DNA of 64,000 nucleotides from Gnetum montanum (Eukaryota > Streptophyta > Gnetopsida > Gnetales > Gnetaceae), in the NCBI GenBank assembly GCA_015680685.1, contig MNCI01000820.1, positions 82,212-146,211 on the forward strand, read 5' to 3'. The notes below the pieces were generated by a model. The model did no database searches and was not told the origin of the DNA. It saw only the letters and a list, made by a program, of their open reading frames with translations. The position numbers were made by a program, and so were the translations under genes. The first letter of the stretch is position 1; every line of letters starts with the position of its first letter. This document shows, one piece after another, positions 1 to 10,638 of the stretch.

Positions 1-54
1 GGCGGGACGCGATATCGCGTACGCGATATCGCAGGAGACGACGCGATATCGCGG
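1..54. repeat. Three copies of a CG-rich palindrome
   Basis: CGCGATATCGCG, a perfect palindrome, occurs at 8-19 and 42-53, and an 11-base version lies at 22-32. The block is far richer in CpG than the surrounding AT-rich DNA and is cut by the window edge, so the array may continue upstream. It recalls the CGTATACG palindromes in the U3 part of the LTRs elsewhere in this window, so it may be LTR promoter sequence, but that is inference. Confidence 0.7.
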
Positions 55-615
55 CCCAGTGCAAGTCACGTCTCATCAACCTCTAAGATGTCTTTCCAAC
101 TCCTAAAACCTGCAAAAATCATCTAGAGGGAAGAGAAAAGGAAATCAGAAGAGATGTCCCTACACCATAAAGTATCTTAGAAATGAAAGTTAATGTCTAG
201 ATAGTTAAAATTTATAGTTGAATTTGTTCTTTGTTTCTTTTACACTTCTCAAGCATCTAAAATTTCACTAGGAGAAAAAACATACCATGCTATAATATAT
301 GAATCTTCTTCATCGAGAAGAAATCATAAAAGATTTAATTTTGAAATCTTGGTCCTCTTCTAGAGATCATGAAAGATTCATTTTTTGAAATCTTGTCCTT
401 TGTTTAAAGATCATGAAAGATTTGAGTTTGTTGAAATCTTGTTCCTTGTTCATGGGTCAAGAATATTTGATGGTAAGACTCGATTATTCAAAGAAGAAAA
501 AATTCCACTTGCCAATCAAGTCACATCATTATTTAGAAGTTATTCTTAACTTATTACTATCTTGCAAGTCCCTAAAGGAAGGTCATCGAGGATTGGATGA
601 AAGCTTTAGCCTACC
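55..615. other. Non-coding stretch, nothing recognised
   Basis: AT-rich DNA with short imperfect repeats of a 'gaaatcttg ... gatcatgaaagatt' motif around 320-450. Reading frames are short and resemble no known protein. I see no RNA gene here. Confidence 0.5.
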
Positions 616-1600
616 TAATGAGCAACAGGTACCCCCTACGTCCAACCATAGAAATCACAAGTGTTCACCAATGATCTAATTGAATTCTATAGACTTAGTT
701 ACTTAAGTTACCAATATTCTTAAATAGTGAATTGTGTAGTTGCAAGTCACTATCTTCTTAATCCACACTTGTATTTTAATTATGCGTATTGTTAAGTGTG
801 ATTAATGCATAAGATGTTTGTTTTATGATTATTTTATTATTATTTTATTCTAATTACTAGGTGAATAAATGAAAGTTTAATGATTGAATTATTTAACTAA
901 TCAAATGTCTCATTAACAAACTATCCTAACATGAAGTATCTATTCCCATTTACTGTAAACATCCTGAACTAGTATTAGTGCTATTGGGTTACCAAGTATA
1001 GACTGTTGGGCATACTAAATATTCACTGCTAGGATTACCAAACATTAATATGTTATGCTCAACATGGTTGTCCACATGTGCTTATAAATGATGACATTAA
1101 TTAATTAACTAAGAACAATAATGTAAAGTGCACATAATGTAAGGTGCTAAAAAGAAATGATAAACTAGTCTAAGTGCTACAATGGATGTAGGAAATCTCA
1201 ATTTTATTGTCGATCATGCCAATGTATCCAAGTACATGAGCACTTGAATAAAACTTTGTAACATCTCATAAATCTACATTGCAAGCACTCAGAGGAAAAA
1301 TATTCTAACTCTCAAAAGAGGAAACTACAAGAATTTAGCTAAGACTAAGACTAAAAGATGTCATAAATGTGAGGAATGCACAGATTTACATAGGCAATGA
1401 AAAATATTCTAACTCTCAAAAGAGGAAAATACAAGAATTTAGCTAAGACTAAGACTAAAAGATGTCATAAATGTGAGGAGTGCACACATTTACATAGGCA
1501 ATGATTACATCAACATCAACGTACCTACATCAATGCATCTTAGCGTGCATCAATGAGAATATGTCAACAGGGTTGCGTCAATGGGCATGTGTTAATGCAA
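616..1600 (-). repeat. Degraded solo LTR of the A/C Athila-like family
   Basis: The left end (TAATGAGCAACAGGTACCCC and onward) matches the 3' end of the LTRs at 2630, 7460, 21876 and 59762, which all begin on the plus strand with T(G/A)ATGAG followed by a 'ggtacccctac..caaccata' block. The order of further landmarks (checkerboard of 'gggttaccaag', then the transcribed part, then TGCATCAATG-type U3 motifs near 1510-1600) is also the same. The right boundary is unclear and no matching second LTR or internal region was found, so this is a solo or truncated LTR, older than A1 and C judging by divergence. Confidence 0.55.
1295..1502. repeat. 104-bp tandem duplication
   Basis: Bases 1295-1398 are repeated almost exactly at 1399-1502; both copies start GAAAAATATTCTAACTCTC and end TTTACATAGGCAATG. 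The near identity shows the duplication is much younger than the LTR it lies in. It covers the part of the LTR that carries the TATA-like element in intact relatives. Confidence 0.9.
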
Positions 1601-2549
1601 CCTATCTTATTGATGGTTCATCACTACCTATCCTTTCATCCCTTTCACCTATGGCACTTTTTCTTAATTAAAAAATTTAGTTGGGTGGGCATGAAAAATG
1701 GAGCAACAACGCATCCAACTGATAGTGGTGGCTTCTATACGTGATTATAGTATGCCATGTCATCTCAACCCTACTTGATTACATCAAATGGTACATATCT
1801 ATGCACTATGTTCCTATTTCAAGAAAACTAAATCATTTTTAGAGTCCTAGTGTAACTAGCATTGGTCCCAAGGGGATAGGAAACTTGCTTCGTGAGTTAC
1901 ACAAAGTAACTCATTATGTTCATTTTTAAACTAATATTTCACATTCATGCATTCATTTGAAGAATAAGCTAATCTATGGTATTGTGTGCTCATCAATTCG
2001 CATATTAACTATTACACCATCATTCTTTTGGGATCCTAAATACCCATCCAATAGAGAAGCATACATGCATGTATACTATAACATAGTTAAATGGGAATGG
2101 TCTATCATGGTTATGTATGAAAAATATCAAACCCTAAAAAAATATGAGTAACAAGCAAAGAAAATTTAGAGTACATCACATGCTTGACATTGAGTAGACA
2201 ACATAAAAAAATATAGAAATAAAAAAATTTTTGACTTCAAGATTATCTATTCAAGTGTACAACCTTATAATTAGTACTTTTAAAAATAGGTGAAGAAAAT
2301 TAATTGGTGGTAGGAAGGAAGGTCCTAGTCCTAACAATGTTTACATCACTTTTCAACAATCATGCTTAAACGTAAAATATCAAAAGAATTTGAGATAAAG
2401 AGTCATGGCCTAATACCAATATTTGTATTAAAGCAAGAAAATAGCAACACATCTTCTAGAAGCTCTCACATCATCGTTTGTTATTAATCTTGCATTAAGA
2501 ATCTTTACCATGATTTATAACATTCTTATTGACACTAGTTTTAGGGGGA
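1601..2549. other. Non-coding or decayed repeat, no gene seen
   Basis: AT-rich, with no reading frame that resembles a protein. If the split LTR at 2550-2629/8351-8646 is a 3' LTR in plus orientation, this stretch would be the tail of that element, but I could not recognise reverse transcriptase or RNase H remnants. A purine-rich run just before 2550 (TTTTAGGGGGA) would suit a polypurine tract. Confidence 0.4.
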
Positions 2550-2629
2550 TGTTGAAACCTCAAAATAATTGTAATATAGATACACCCCAAGATATATAGT
2601 TCAATTAGAACCTTATAACTCAACATTGC
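2550..2629. repeat. Split LTR 'D', left part
   Basis: Starts TGTTGAAACC and continues in the piece at 8351-8646, which ends CCCCCAACA, so the rejoined LTR has TGTTG...CAACA ends typical of plant copia-type LTRs and is about 370 bp. The last five bases (ATTGC, 2625-2629) are the target duplication created when A1 inserted. Orientation is uncertain: purine-rich candidates for a polypurine tract lie on both sides. Confidence 0.55.
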
Positions 2630-3531
2630 TAATGAGCGGCTAGGTACCCCTATGCCCAACCATACGAATCACGAGCGTTCACATGCGACTCGGTCAAATT
2701 CCGTAGACAGTAAGCACTTAACATACACCAGACTCTAACCAGTGAAACCTTGGGTTAGAATGGTTGTTGTCCTCCTAATCTCACTTGTGAGGCTCTATTT
2801 ATGATGGTTAAGTGAGACTAAGGCTAATGATTTTTATAGCTTTTTACTTATCTTTTGGTAGCTAATTAAGGTATGAAGAGTAAGGAATAAACTATTATCT
2901 AATCTATAATTATCCTAGTTTGTACTCTAACTATTCCTAGCATAAGTATTCGATCCCATCTTCTGAGCACGTTCTGAGCATCTTCTAACAATTATGGGTT
3001 ACCATATGTTAAGCATCACTGGGTTTACCAAGTGTTTGATTTATGTTCGAGATGGTCATACTTATGGCCTTTACAAACTATGAATGAGCGATAGTGATTA
3101 AAATAACAATAACAAAAACTTAAGTAATTAACAAAGCATAAACATATTAAACTACTGAATGCATAAAGTAGCTAAGTCCAAATGCTGCAAGAAATGCTTG
3201 AATAGTTCATCTTTATTTCCATCACGCCAGTGGGCTCAGATACATCAACGCTTGAATAAAGAGTCAATCACTTTTCTTACACTTGCTGCGAGCACTTGGA
3301 AAATATTCTATCTCCTACCGGAACAAACTGCAAGAGCTTTGCTACAACTAACTGAAAGGTACCTAGGTGTGGCGAAGGGCCACTTATTTATAGGCTAAAA
3401 TAGGCTCTGCGTAAATGGGGCCATGTCAACGCATGGAGGGATGCATCGATGGGGCCATGTCAACACGGCCACATATACAGGGCCTCGTATACGTGGCCTA
3501 GTTGATGCATTGACTGCTTAGCACTTCATCA
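2630..3531 (-). repeat. A1 3' LTR
   Basis: Pairs with the LTR at 7460-8350. Ends are TGATGAAG... and ...CTCATTA on the minus strand (the terminal CA is mutated to TA). A TATA-like element (minus TATAAATA) lies at 3385-3392. CG-rich motifs in the U3 part (3420-3500) contain GCGTCGACG- and CGTATACG-like units that also occur in C and A2 LTRs. Confidence 0.88.
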
Positions 3532-3540
3532 TACCCCCAC
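3532..3540 (-). other. A1 polypurine tract
   Basis: GTGGGGGTA on the minus strand directly abuts the TGATGAAG start of the 3' LTR. The equivalent position in A2 has ATGGGGGTA. This is where plus-strand DNA synthesis would be primed. Confidence 0.75.
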
Positions 3541-3689
3541 AACTGAATAACAACTCATCCTCGAGTCAAAGAAAGTGAGGAACAAGCTCAATTGAATACA
3601 CAATGGATAGGTATGGGATTATTGACTAACTAGAAATTTATTCATGCCGCAGTGGAGAATTAAACAAAATCTGGACACAAACACAAAAG

Positions 3690-4143
3690 AAAAAAAATGT
3701 GGAACTCATGGGGTTCCCGATAGTGGTGGCTCCTCCATGGGTGCCTTTCCTTTGTCTTGTGCATCAAGCTTTTGAGATTGATACCATTGAAAAAGCACTT
3801 GACGTTTCTCCTCTTCTATCTAAGGATTATGAGTTGTCCATGCTGATGTTCCAATGTTTGATGAAGTTGGCATTTCCCATGGGCACGACAGCTATGGAAA
3901 TACTTGATTGGCCTTGACATGCCATGCCGTAGATAGCCATCGTTCCTCTTCATAGGCTTGAGCCCCGACCTCTCCACCTTTTTCTTGGCTAGCTTATGCA
4001 GTGACAGGAGGTCCTTGATGGATGCTGAATGATTGTGCCTCCTGCTCTGTACGTTCTACATGAGGTGCTTGGCTTTTGCCTCCCCCTGGGTGTTTAATTG
4101 CACCTTGAGAAGGTCCTCCTTATTGTCCTCTTTTTAGGGCCAT
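3690..4143 (-). pseudogene. A1 env-position ORF remnant
   Basis: A reading frame starts at an ATG (4141-4143) preceded directly by a splice-acceptor-like TTTGTGTGATTATAG. The same arrangement occurs in A2 (48086) and C (50954). The frame opens with M-A-L-K-R-G-Q and then meets a stop; beyond it the sequence matches A2's remnant, including the tail reading KGTHGGA..GNPMSS. In C the same frame leads into a long extra protein, so in A1 only the start and a short 3' tail are left. It cannot encode a functional protein; its persistence may reflect signals needed in the RNA. Confidence 0.5.
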
Positions 4144-5404
4144 CTATAATCACACAAAGATCAATTGTTAGTAAGGTTATTGAAAAAATTTCAATGATTT
4201 CATACCTTACTCATTGCCTTTAATAAATGTTGAATTCTTTACTTAGTATGATTTTAGAGTTAGAAATTTTTCAAGGAAGTTACCCTAAAATTTAATGTCT
4301 GACCTAGTTTTGAGGAACGTTTGATAAAATGATGACAAAGAAAAGAATATATTTGGCAATGAAGTACTTGGAGGGTATAAAATGATGTAGTGGTGTGCAA
4401 CAAGTATAAATTACAAAAGTCATGCAAGTGGGTCCTCCCCAAAGCAGGTTCCAACCTATAATGCTCTTGCATAACCACACCTTAAAATGTCCATAGGCAC
4501 TAGAAGGGTTAAATGTAATCTATGTCGATGCAAAAAAACACACACATGTTAGTACCACCATGATGAGATATGAATTCAATGCTATACAAGACACAAGTCA
4601 CAATTACAAGAATAGCGAGATGAGACAAATCGAAGAAGGGATTGCAAAGATTGGGACGTGAGGTAACTGACTCGGGGCATAATGAATTCTTGAGTGTAGG
4701 GCATGATTAATGTGTCATTAGATCGTCACTCCAAAATCAAGGCCAAGTCCATTCCTCCGATCAATGACATTGCATTGTTTCATCCAATGATGGATGACCA
4801 TAAGAGCACCATGACAACAAGGCATACGATCACTTGGCGTTTTGTGCAAGGGAGGAGTGACTTGGAATTTCTTTGCGGCATACTTTTTTTTTTGCTGCTT
4901 TGGCACACTCTCTTCTCCCTCTCTTTTTTTGTTTTTTTTTATTGGTTTCCTTTAATACTCATACTACCATTTTTCATTAGATCTTCAAGGATCTTAGTAT
5001 AGCCAAGCTGCATGATAGCACCTACAGATGTCACCAAAAGGAATCCACAACTTCCCTTGATGTCACACCCGAGCCATTCCCTCTTAGTCCATCATTTTTC
5101 ACTCTAGGCATAATAAGCACAAAATTACTTTAAGTTTTAATGATGTCAAGAATATCATCGTACCAGAGTAGAACCTCTTATTAATAGAATGGTTGGGTGG
5201 ATTTGGTGGGTATACTGTCCAAATAATTAATCACCTAAGACTTGATAGCATAAAATAACACCTCAACCAATGAGTCACATGAGTGGTTTATTCATAGATG
5301 AGATTACTCATAAAAAGATAAAACAATAATTTAAAAGGTGAAAAACTGGAAAAAAAAAGTTGAAAAATTAAAGAAACAGAAAAATATTTATTAATTCTGT
5401 GTTG
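4144..5404. other. A1 internal spacer between gag and env-position remnant
   Basis: About 1.26 kb with no supported gene. It aligns by eye with A2 46970-48085, so it is a conserved non-coding part of the family and not a later insertion. Single N at 5408 sits at its edge. T-rich runs occur near 4885-4950. Confidence 0.6.
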
Positions 5405-7322
5405 TTANTTGCATGTTGGAAATATTGGGACCCAGTCATACTTACCCCATTGGGGTTCACACACTTGATTAGAGTTGACATAGTTGGGCATGTTATAAGA
5501 TGTGGTTAATTTATAAGGAGTTGACCCACTATGGTACTTGTGACCATAAGATGGTATGCAAGGATAAACATGTCTGCCCATGTGGCAATATTCATTGGGC
5601 TCCATGGTTGTTGGAGTATTTAGTGGTGGCCTTGATAAGGTAACATGAGGCATTGGGTTTGAAGAGGAAGATGCACCACAATGTTGGATTTGTGCTGAGT
5701 TGGTGGATGCAATGGTTTCTAAACTGTGGTGTCCCTTTTGACGGTCACGTCTAAAGAAGGGACGCCTTCGATGTTGTGAAGGACCTCCACTACTGTTGAC
5801 AATAGCAACACAAGTAACGTTTGTAGGTTGGTGTTGTGGTGCAAAATCTTCTAGCATAGCTGGCGGTGAGGTAGAAGGGGATGAAGTATGAGAATATTGA
5901 GGTTGAGGAGAAGTGTAAGGCACATGAGGTGGTGATCTTGTTGGAGACGACATAGGTGGATAGTACTTGGGAGAATGATAACGATGAGGTGAGGTAGAGG
6001 ATGCTAATCTTGTTGGAGAAACAAGGTGTTGAACATAATAAGCATTTGGTGTTGGGACATATGAAGGGTATGGTCTAGTTGGCGGTGGCCTCCCCCACGA
6101 CTGAGGTTTTTTCCACTGTGGTTGGACTTGATATTTCTATATGAAATCTGGATGTAACATTCCTCCCCAATGCTCATGTAAATGTGACAAAACTGGACAT
6201 TGACCTTTGGGGTGATCGTACAGAAAGATGTTACATTGATATGTGAAATTGGCAGTTGAGTTCTTATTCTTATTATCTTCTACCCTTTGTTTGGATTATT
6301 GTATGGTGTCCTATCCTATTTCTCGATTTGGCATAGTTCTTCCTCTAATAATTTTGGCATATTCTCCACATCTTTCATGAACCCATCCCTTCATCTTATT
6401 AATCTTTGCCTCAATTTCATCTAGTGATTGTAGGATTGGCAAAGATGATTCCACCTCCTTGAAGTGAGTGGATTTCTCCTCTTCATGATCATGGACCCTT
6501 GTTAAGTTGAGATTTTGGTCCTATTGAGAACTTTCAACATTCTCCCATTTGGCTATTTCTCCTTCTTATTTTGCTATCCACTTAATAAGCTCTTGGAATT
6601 GATGGGTTCGTTTGGGTGTACATCCCTAGGGTCTCCCTTGTTTCATTACGGAGCCCATCTATGATATGGTACATTAGCCTTTCCTCAGAGAACCCATGGC
6701 TTGGGCAGTTGTTTAACAGTGCATAATGTCTTTCTAAGGCCATGTCCAAGGGTTCATGTTGTGCTTGTTTCCATTCTTGGATTTTTCTCCTCAAGGCTGA
6801 CACTCTTGCATAGGTTTGATATCTTTTATTGAAAAGTTCTACCATTGTCGGCCAACATCGAATTGATTTTGGTTTTAATGACCTATACCATACTTTTACT
6901 TGGCCAAAAAGTGTCAGAGGAAAGAGCTTAAGTTTTTTCCACCCATTATCAATATTGTTCCATGTATAGGCATTGTAGAAGGCTTGTAAATGTTGTTGCG
7001 GATCTGAATCACAGCCTCCTAAAAACTTGGGAAAGTTGTTTAAATCAAGCATAGGTAGACAACTTTCCTTACGATGCCTATGGGTTATTCGAATAGCCTC
7101 TTGTATTTCCGTTAAGCTTGTAGTGGCCAGTAGGGGTTCATCGTCACTAGGTATGTTATGCAGTTGTGAGTTGGGACAATGTTGTTTGCATTGCTGCTCA
7201 TAGGAAACCCCTACATCAAATTGGGTACTCCAAACTTCATCTTCATTATCATTTAATTTGTTGGTTCTCCAATGAGTTGCCCTACTAATTGTTGCATTGT
7301 CATAGTCTTGTGAGAGAGACAT
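5405..7322 (-). pseudogene. A1 gag (capsid/nucleocapsid)
   Basis: Encodes a Ty3/gypsy Gag, the structural protein of the virus-like particle. It starts at the ATG of MSLSQDYDNAT about 140 bp after the 5' LTR. The retrotransposon gag core is clear around 6650-7100 (motifs LGGCDSDPQQHLQAFYNAYT, KLFPLTLFGQVKVWYRSLKP, LFNKRYQTYARV). Further on are a zinc-knuckle-like CNIFLYDHPKGQC (second Cys lost) and a Pro/Ser/His-rich C-terminal region. Compared with A2, a short deletion (about 17 bp) near 6615 after MYTQ shifts the frame, and several stops follow, so the copy is dead. The last part runs into the N at 5408. Gag is the only protein domain A1 carries. Confidence 0.85.
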
Positions 7323-7440
7323 TGTTGTGAATCGTGTGTGACTTAATTAAATTAAATTTAATTTCTTTTCTAAAGGATATATTGTTAATACTTGTTACAA
7401 CAATCTTGTATGATATAACTAATCTAGATAACTAGCACCG

Positions 7441-7459
7441 TCCTTGGCAACTGTGCCAA
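7441..7459 (-). other. A1 primer-binding site
   Basis: Directly after the 5' LTR the minus strand reads TTGGCACAGTTGCCAAGGA. A2 (TTGGTGCCATTTCTGGGGA) and C (TTAGCATCGTTATCAGGGA) have related sequence at the same spot. The set resembles the TGGCGCCGTTGCCGGGGA-type site of Athila-like elements (family knowledge), used to prime minus-strand DNA from a host tRNA. Confidence 0.65.
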
Positions 7460-8350
7460 TGATGAGCTGTGAGGTACCCCTACACTCAACCATACAAATA
7501 TGAGCATTCACGCACAATCCAATTGAACTATGTGGACAAGCCAGTTATGGTATCTAGATAGTTACACGTTGATCATAGTTAGTTGTCTTCCCACCTAGAC
7601 TAGTATTTTCTTTGTCACGTATGGTTTAGTCCAGAGTGTGGCATATGATGTGATCCTGAACTAGTGCTACTCCTAGGGACAATGGAACATAATCCTGATT
7701 AAACTAATGAGCAATAGGAAATGAAGTCTAAGCTAGCCTAAGTGCGATGAGCATCCGTTCCGTAATCATCCATACACATCTTGGACATCGTGCATGACTA
7801 CTACTGGGATTACCAAGCGTAGATCCTAGGTACACTGCTGGGTTACCAAGTAGTCACACTTAAATACTTGTGATTAAGTCGTACTCATTCCACATTTAGC
7901 AACAGGAATAGTAAATGATGATAAAGAAATATTAACTAAGAAAATAATAAATAACAATAATAATTAACAATAACAATTTAACGATTAAAACTAAGTGAAT
8001 GCTGCAATGATGAAGTAATCTCGATCTTTATTTCCAGTCATGTGCGTGTCCAAGTACATCACACTTGAATAAATGTGTCGTACAATTACAAGCATCACGC
8101 TGTGGGCATGCACTTGGGAAAATAGTCTAACTCCTATGGAAACAAAATGCAAGGGCTTTGCTATGACTACTAGAAAGATACCTAGGTGTGACGGAGGGCC
8201 ACTTATTTATAGGCTAAAATAGGCTCTGTGTAAACGGGGCCACCTCAACGCATGGAGGGATGCGTTGACGGGGCCGCATCGACGCGGCTGTGTATACGGG
8301 GCCTCGTATATGTGGCCTAGTCGACGCATTGACTACTTAGCGCTTCATCA
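7460..8350 (-). repeat. A1 5' LTR
   Basis: 891 bp, minus-strand ends TGATGAAG...GCTCATCA, giving the usual TG...CA termini. Pairs with 2630-3531. The U3 part near 8230-8340 has CG-rich GATGCGTTGACGGGGCC-type motifs; the rest is AT-rich. Confidence 0.9.
8204..8211 (-). promoter_or_regulatory. TATA box in A1 5' LTR
   Basis: Minus-strand TATAAATA, about 140 bp into the LTR and just downstream of the CG-rich U3 motifs. The same motif is at the same place in every A/C LTR in this window (3385, 22607, 43976, 60500), which supports it as the element promoter. Confidence 0.65.
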
Positions 8351-8646
8351 ATTGCCCACCAGCTTAGTTATACTAAGTTTGACTATGATATGAAGTGTGC
8401 TTTATTACCAACTTAGTTCAACTTTAATGTTGTGTGGCAAGCTTTGAAAACAACCTTAAGCTCTCTTGTGAAGTGCAATGTTAATGATTTGATTTAGCTT
8501 TATTAGCAATTGTCCTAAAGGTGCAATTTACCTTTGTTTTTTTTGTTACATGTGACTGGGGGATCACTTTGTAACCTTTAGGCTCTATTAAGGTTTTTGG
8601 TTTTGTGGTTTTTATAGTTTATGATTCACCTTAACAACCCCCAACA
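8351..8646. repeat. Split LTR 'D', right part
   Basis: Continuation of the LTR that starts at 2550; the first five bases are the A1 target duplication. It ends AACAACCCCCAACA. The element that owned this LTR was not identified with confidence; on the right side a Lys-rich frame at 8777-8962 (minus) could be a decayed copia gag fragment. Confidence 0.55.
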
Positions 8647-9852
8647 TTGCCCACCAAAATCAAACCTATGAATTGGAGATTTCAAATTAAGATTTGTACC
8701 ACTAGTTTTATTTTTTTATGTTAATAGAATTCTTGTCACACAAGGAAACATTTTCCTTACAAGCTATCTCTCTAGTCTACTTAATACTTTTTATAGTACT
8801 AGGAGAAATATACATAGGAGATTTTGTCTTCTCTAGATCCTTTATTGTCACTTGATCATTCCTATGGTTGATATTCACTTGATTTTTCATATCTTCAACT
8901 TCATATTGTTTTTTTTCTATCTTCAACTTTAACATATTTTTCCTTTTTTTTTTCTTGAGCAAAAAAGGACAAGCATTAACAAATGTCCTTTACAATGGCA
9001 AAAGTTTTAAGAATTAAGAAGATTATAATATGTAATTTCTTGAATATAAGTTTTTCTACCTATTTGTAATACCAAAAGTTATAGCAATAGGCTCCATATG
9101 CTTAATGGAACCAAGAAGACTAACAATTTCATGCTTAACTTTTTTAAGAAATCAACAAAACATTACATAACTCACAAAACATAGAATTTTAGCATATTCA
9201 TTAGATTGAACATCACAACCTAGAGCCCACTTACAAATGATAAACACCACATGCTTAGGTATAAATGACCCTATATTTAAGGCATGCTACACCATCAAAG
9301 TATTGCGTAACTCAACAAGCATAAAAAAACGCGACTAATACCTAACATGAAAGACTTGGATGTCATGTTTCTTCATCACATTATTTAACTATGAAATAAA
9401 ACTTTGATTATGAGGCAAGTAACCCAAATTTTGAATGAATGTATATTTTAATGAAAGATTAGCAACCAATGACTCATTACATCATTAGGAAGAACAAAAT
9501 CAAGTGTCTTAGTTGCATCAACATCACTAGAAGAAGGCATCACAAAGTTTTTCATGCTAGCTTGTCAATTTGCACTTTGAGAATCAATAGAAATTTCCAA
9601 ATCAATAGAAGTAATAGAAATTTCAACATTGGTTTAGGATTAGTAGAAAATTGTAGGCTAAATGGTTGCATGAAAGATTCATTTTTTACATGTCACTCTA
9701 AGTATTTGCATTTATTTCTAACACTATTAGAAACTTTCATTACTCTTGCAACTCTTTTTTTAAGCACATCTCCCATTTGCAATTATTCTAAAGATAGTTC
9801 AAATTGAAGTGTTAAAATCAACGATAATGACACTAATCTTAAGAATTTTATG
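8647..9852. other. AT-rich stretch without a recognised gene
   Basis: Contains a minus-strand Lys-rich frame of about 60 codons (8777-8962) and a plus-strand frame of about 110 codons (9469-9807). Neither shows a domain I can name. Composition (long A/T runs) and position next to LTR D suggest decayed retroelement DNA. Confidence 0.4.
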
Positions 9853-9988
9853 ATCCAGGATATTTACGTACATGCCTACGAGGTGGTGGTGACAATTGTT
9901 TTCTTCGCCATTGTTTCTTGTGTTTCTTGTGTATAACACAAATCTCTATTGGTCTGTTCTAAGAATTGTCTAATTTGTCCGAAGCCAC
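9853..9988 (-). pseudogene. Extra coat-protein fragment of the caulimovirid
   Basis: Matches the coat-protein end of the main copy in two blocks: 9853-9925 to about 13973-14035, and about 9926-9988 to about 14187-14254. The roughly 150 bp between those blocks is missing, with the join at a short repeated TGTTTCTTGTG-type microhomology. At the place where the main copy has an in-frame TAA (around 14013-14015), this fragment has a sense codon, so the stop arose in one lineage only. The right edge joins directly to viral leader sequence. Confidence 0.75.
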
Positions 9989-10034
9989 TCTCAGTGTTGC
10001 ACAGCATAAAAACTTAAATCACACTATTATTCAT

Positions 10035-10200
10035 AGGAATGCTTTCAGTCGAGCAAGGAGCCTCAGACTGAGATCTCTCTATTACAACTATCCGCAGGAA
10101 TGCTTGTAAAAGGAGCACAACGCATCACTTTTACGATGTCTCTACTAGATTACACACTTTCATACCAGGAATGCTTTACAAGGAGCACAACGCATCACTT
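10035..10200. repeat. Repeated units in the caulimovirid leader
   Basis: A 34-35-bp unit (AGGAATGCTT...AAGGAGCACAACGCATCACTT) occurs at 10096-10130 and 10167-10200, 71 bp apart. A third partial unit (AGGAATGCTTT...GGAGC) starts at 10035. The units lie downstream of the TATA box, within the presumed leader RNA. Confidence 0.85.
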
Positions 10201-10360
10201 GCAGATTTCTCTGATATGGAAATACAGATAGAATGGAAATGCATAAGAGAAAGGGAAGGACTCCGAAGAACGGACTTGAAGACAGAAGGACTGACACTTG
10301 CAGAAACTACTAGAAAGCTCTCTCTTTGGCTTGCTGTGTCTGAGGAAGAGGTAAGGGTTC

Positions 10361-10369
10361 CTTTTTATA
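10361..10369 (-). promoter_or_regulatory. Caulimovirid TATA box
   Basis: Minus-strand TATAAAAAG in a CCTATAAAAAGGAACCC context, about 270 bp after the polymerase stop. Its position fits the pregenomic RNA promoter of pararetroviruses. Confidence 0.6.
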
Positions 10370-10638
10370 GGAAGAGGAAAGCCCTTCCTGTACATTCTTG
10401 GTGTTATCCAGCTCAGACCGCATTAGGTTATAATGCCTTACACCTCGTCGGGTACTGTACAAGGGGATGAGATGGACTCTTACTTTTAGTTAGTGGATTA
10501 CTTTTACTGTTCACCATCACTTGTGTCGGAATCATCATTATGGTGTGGTGTGGTAGGTGCCTCGGATACCTCATCTTCTGAATCGGACGAATTAGGATGG
10601 AAGGAGATGACCGGACCAGGATTATGCCAACGCACTCG

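Larger units (their letters stand above)
2630..8350 (-). mobile_element. Element A1: gag-only Athila-like LTR retrotransposon
   Basis: A complete element read on the minus strand: 5' LTR, primer-binding site, gag, a short remnant of the env-position ORF, polypurine tract, 3' LTR. It is flanked by a perfect 5-bp target duplication, ATTGC at 2625-2629 and 8351-8355. There is no protease, reverse transcriptase, RNase H or integrase in the 5.7 kb, so it must have been copied by enzymes from another element. Its gag and LTR plan are close to those of element C, which makes a C-like Athila element the likely helper (inference). A2 at 43731-49646 has the same structure, so the pol-less form is a family, not a one-off deletion. 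Confidence 0.88.
9989..10638 (-). promoter_or_regulatory. Caulimovirid intergenic promoter and leader
   Basis: Non-coding stretch after the polymerase stop. It contains a TATA box (minus TATAAAAAG, 10361-10369) in the position expected for the pregenomic RNA promoter. Downstream of it lies a leader with repeated units. The upstream part (10430-10640) has acidic-looking short frames with stops and no clear gene. Transcription start and polyadenylation site were not located. Confidence 0.65.
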
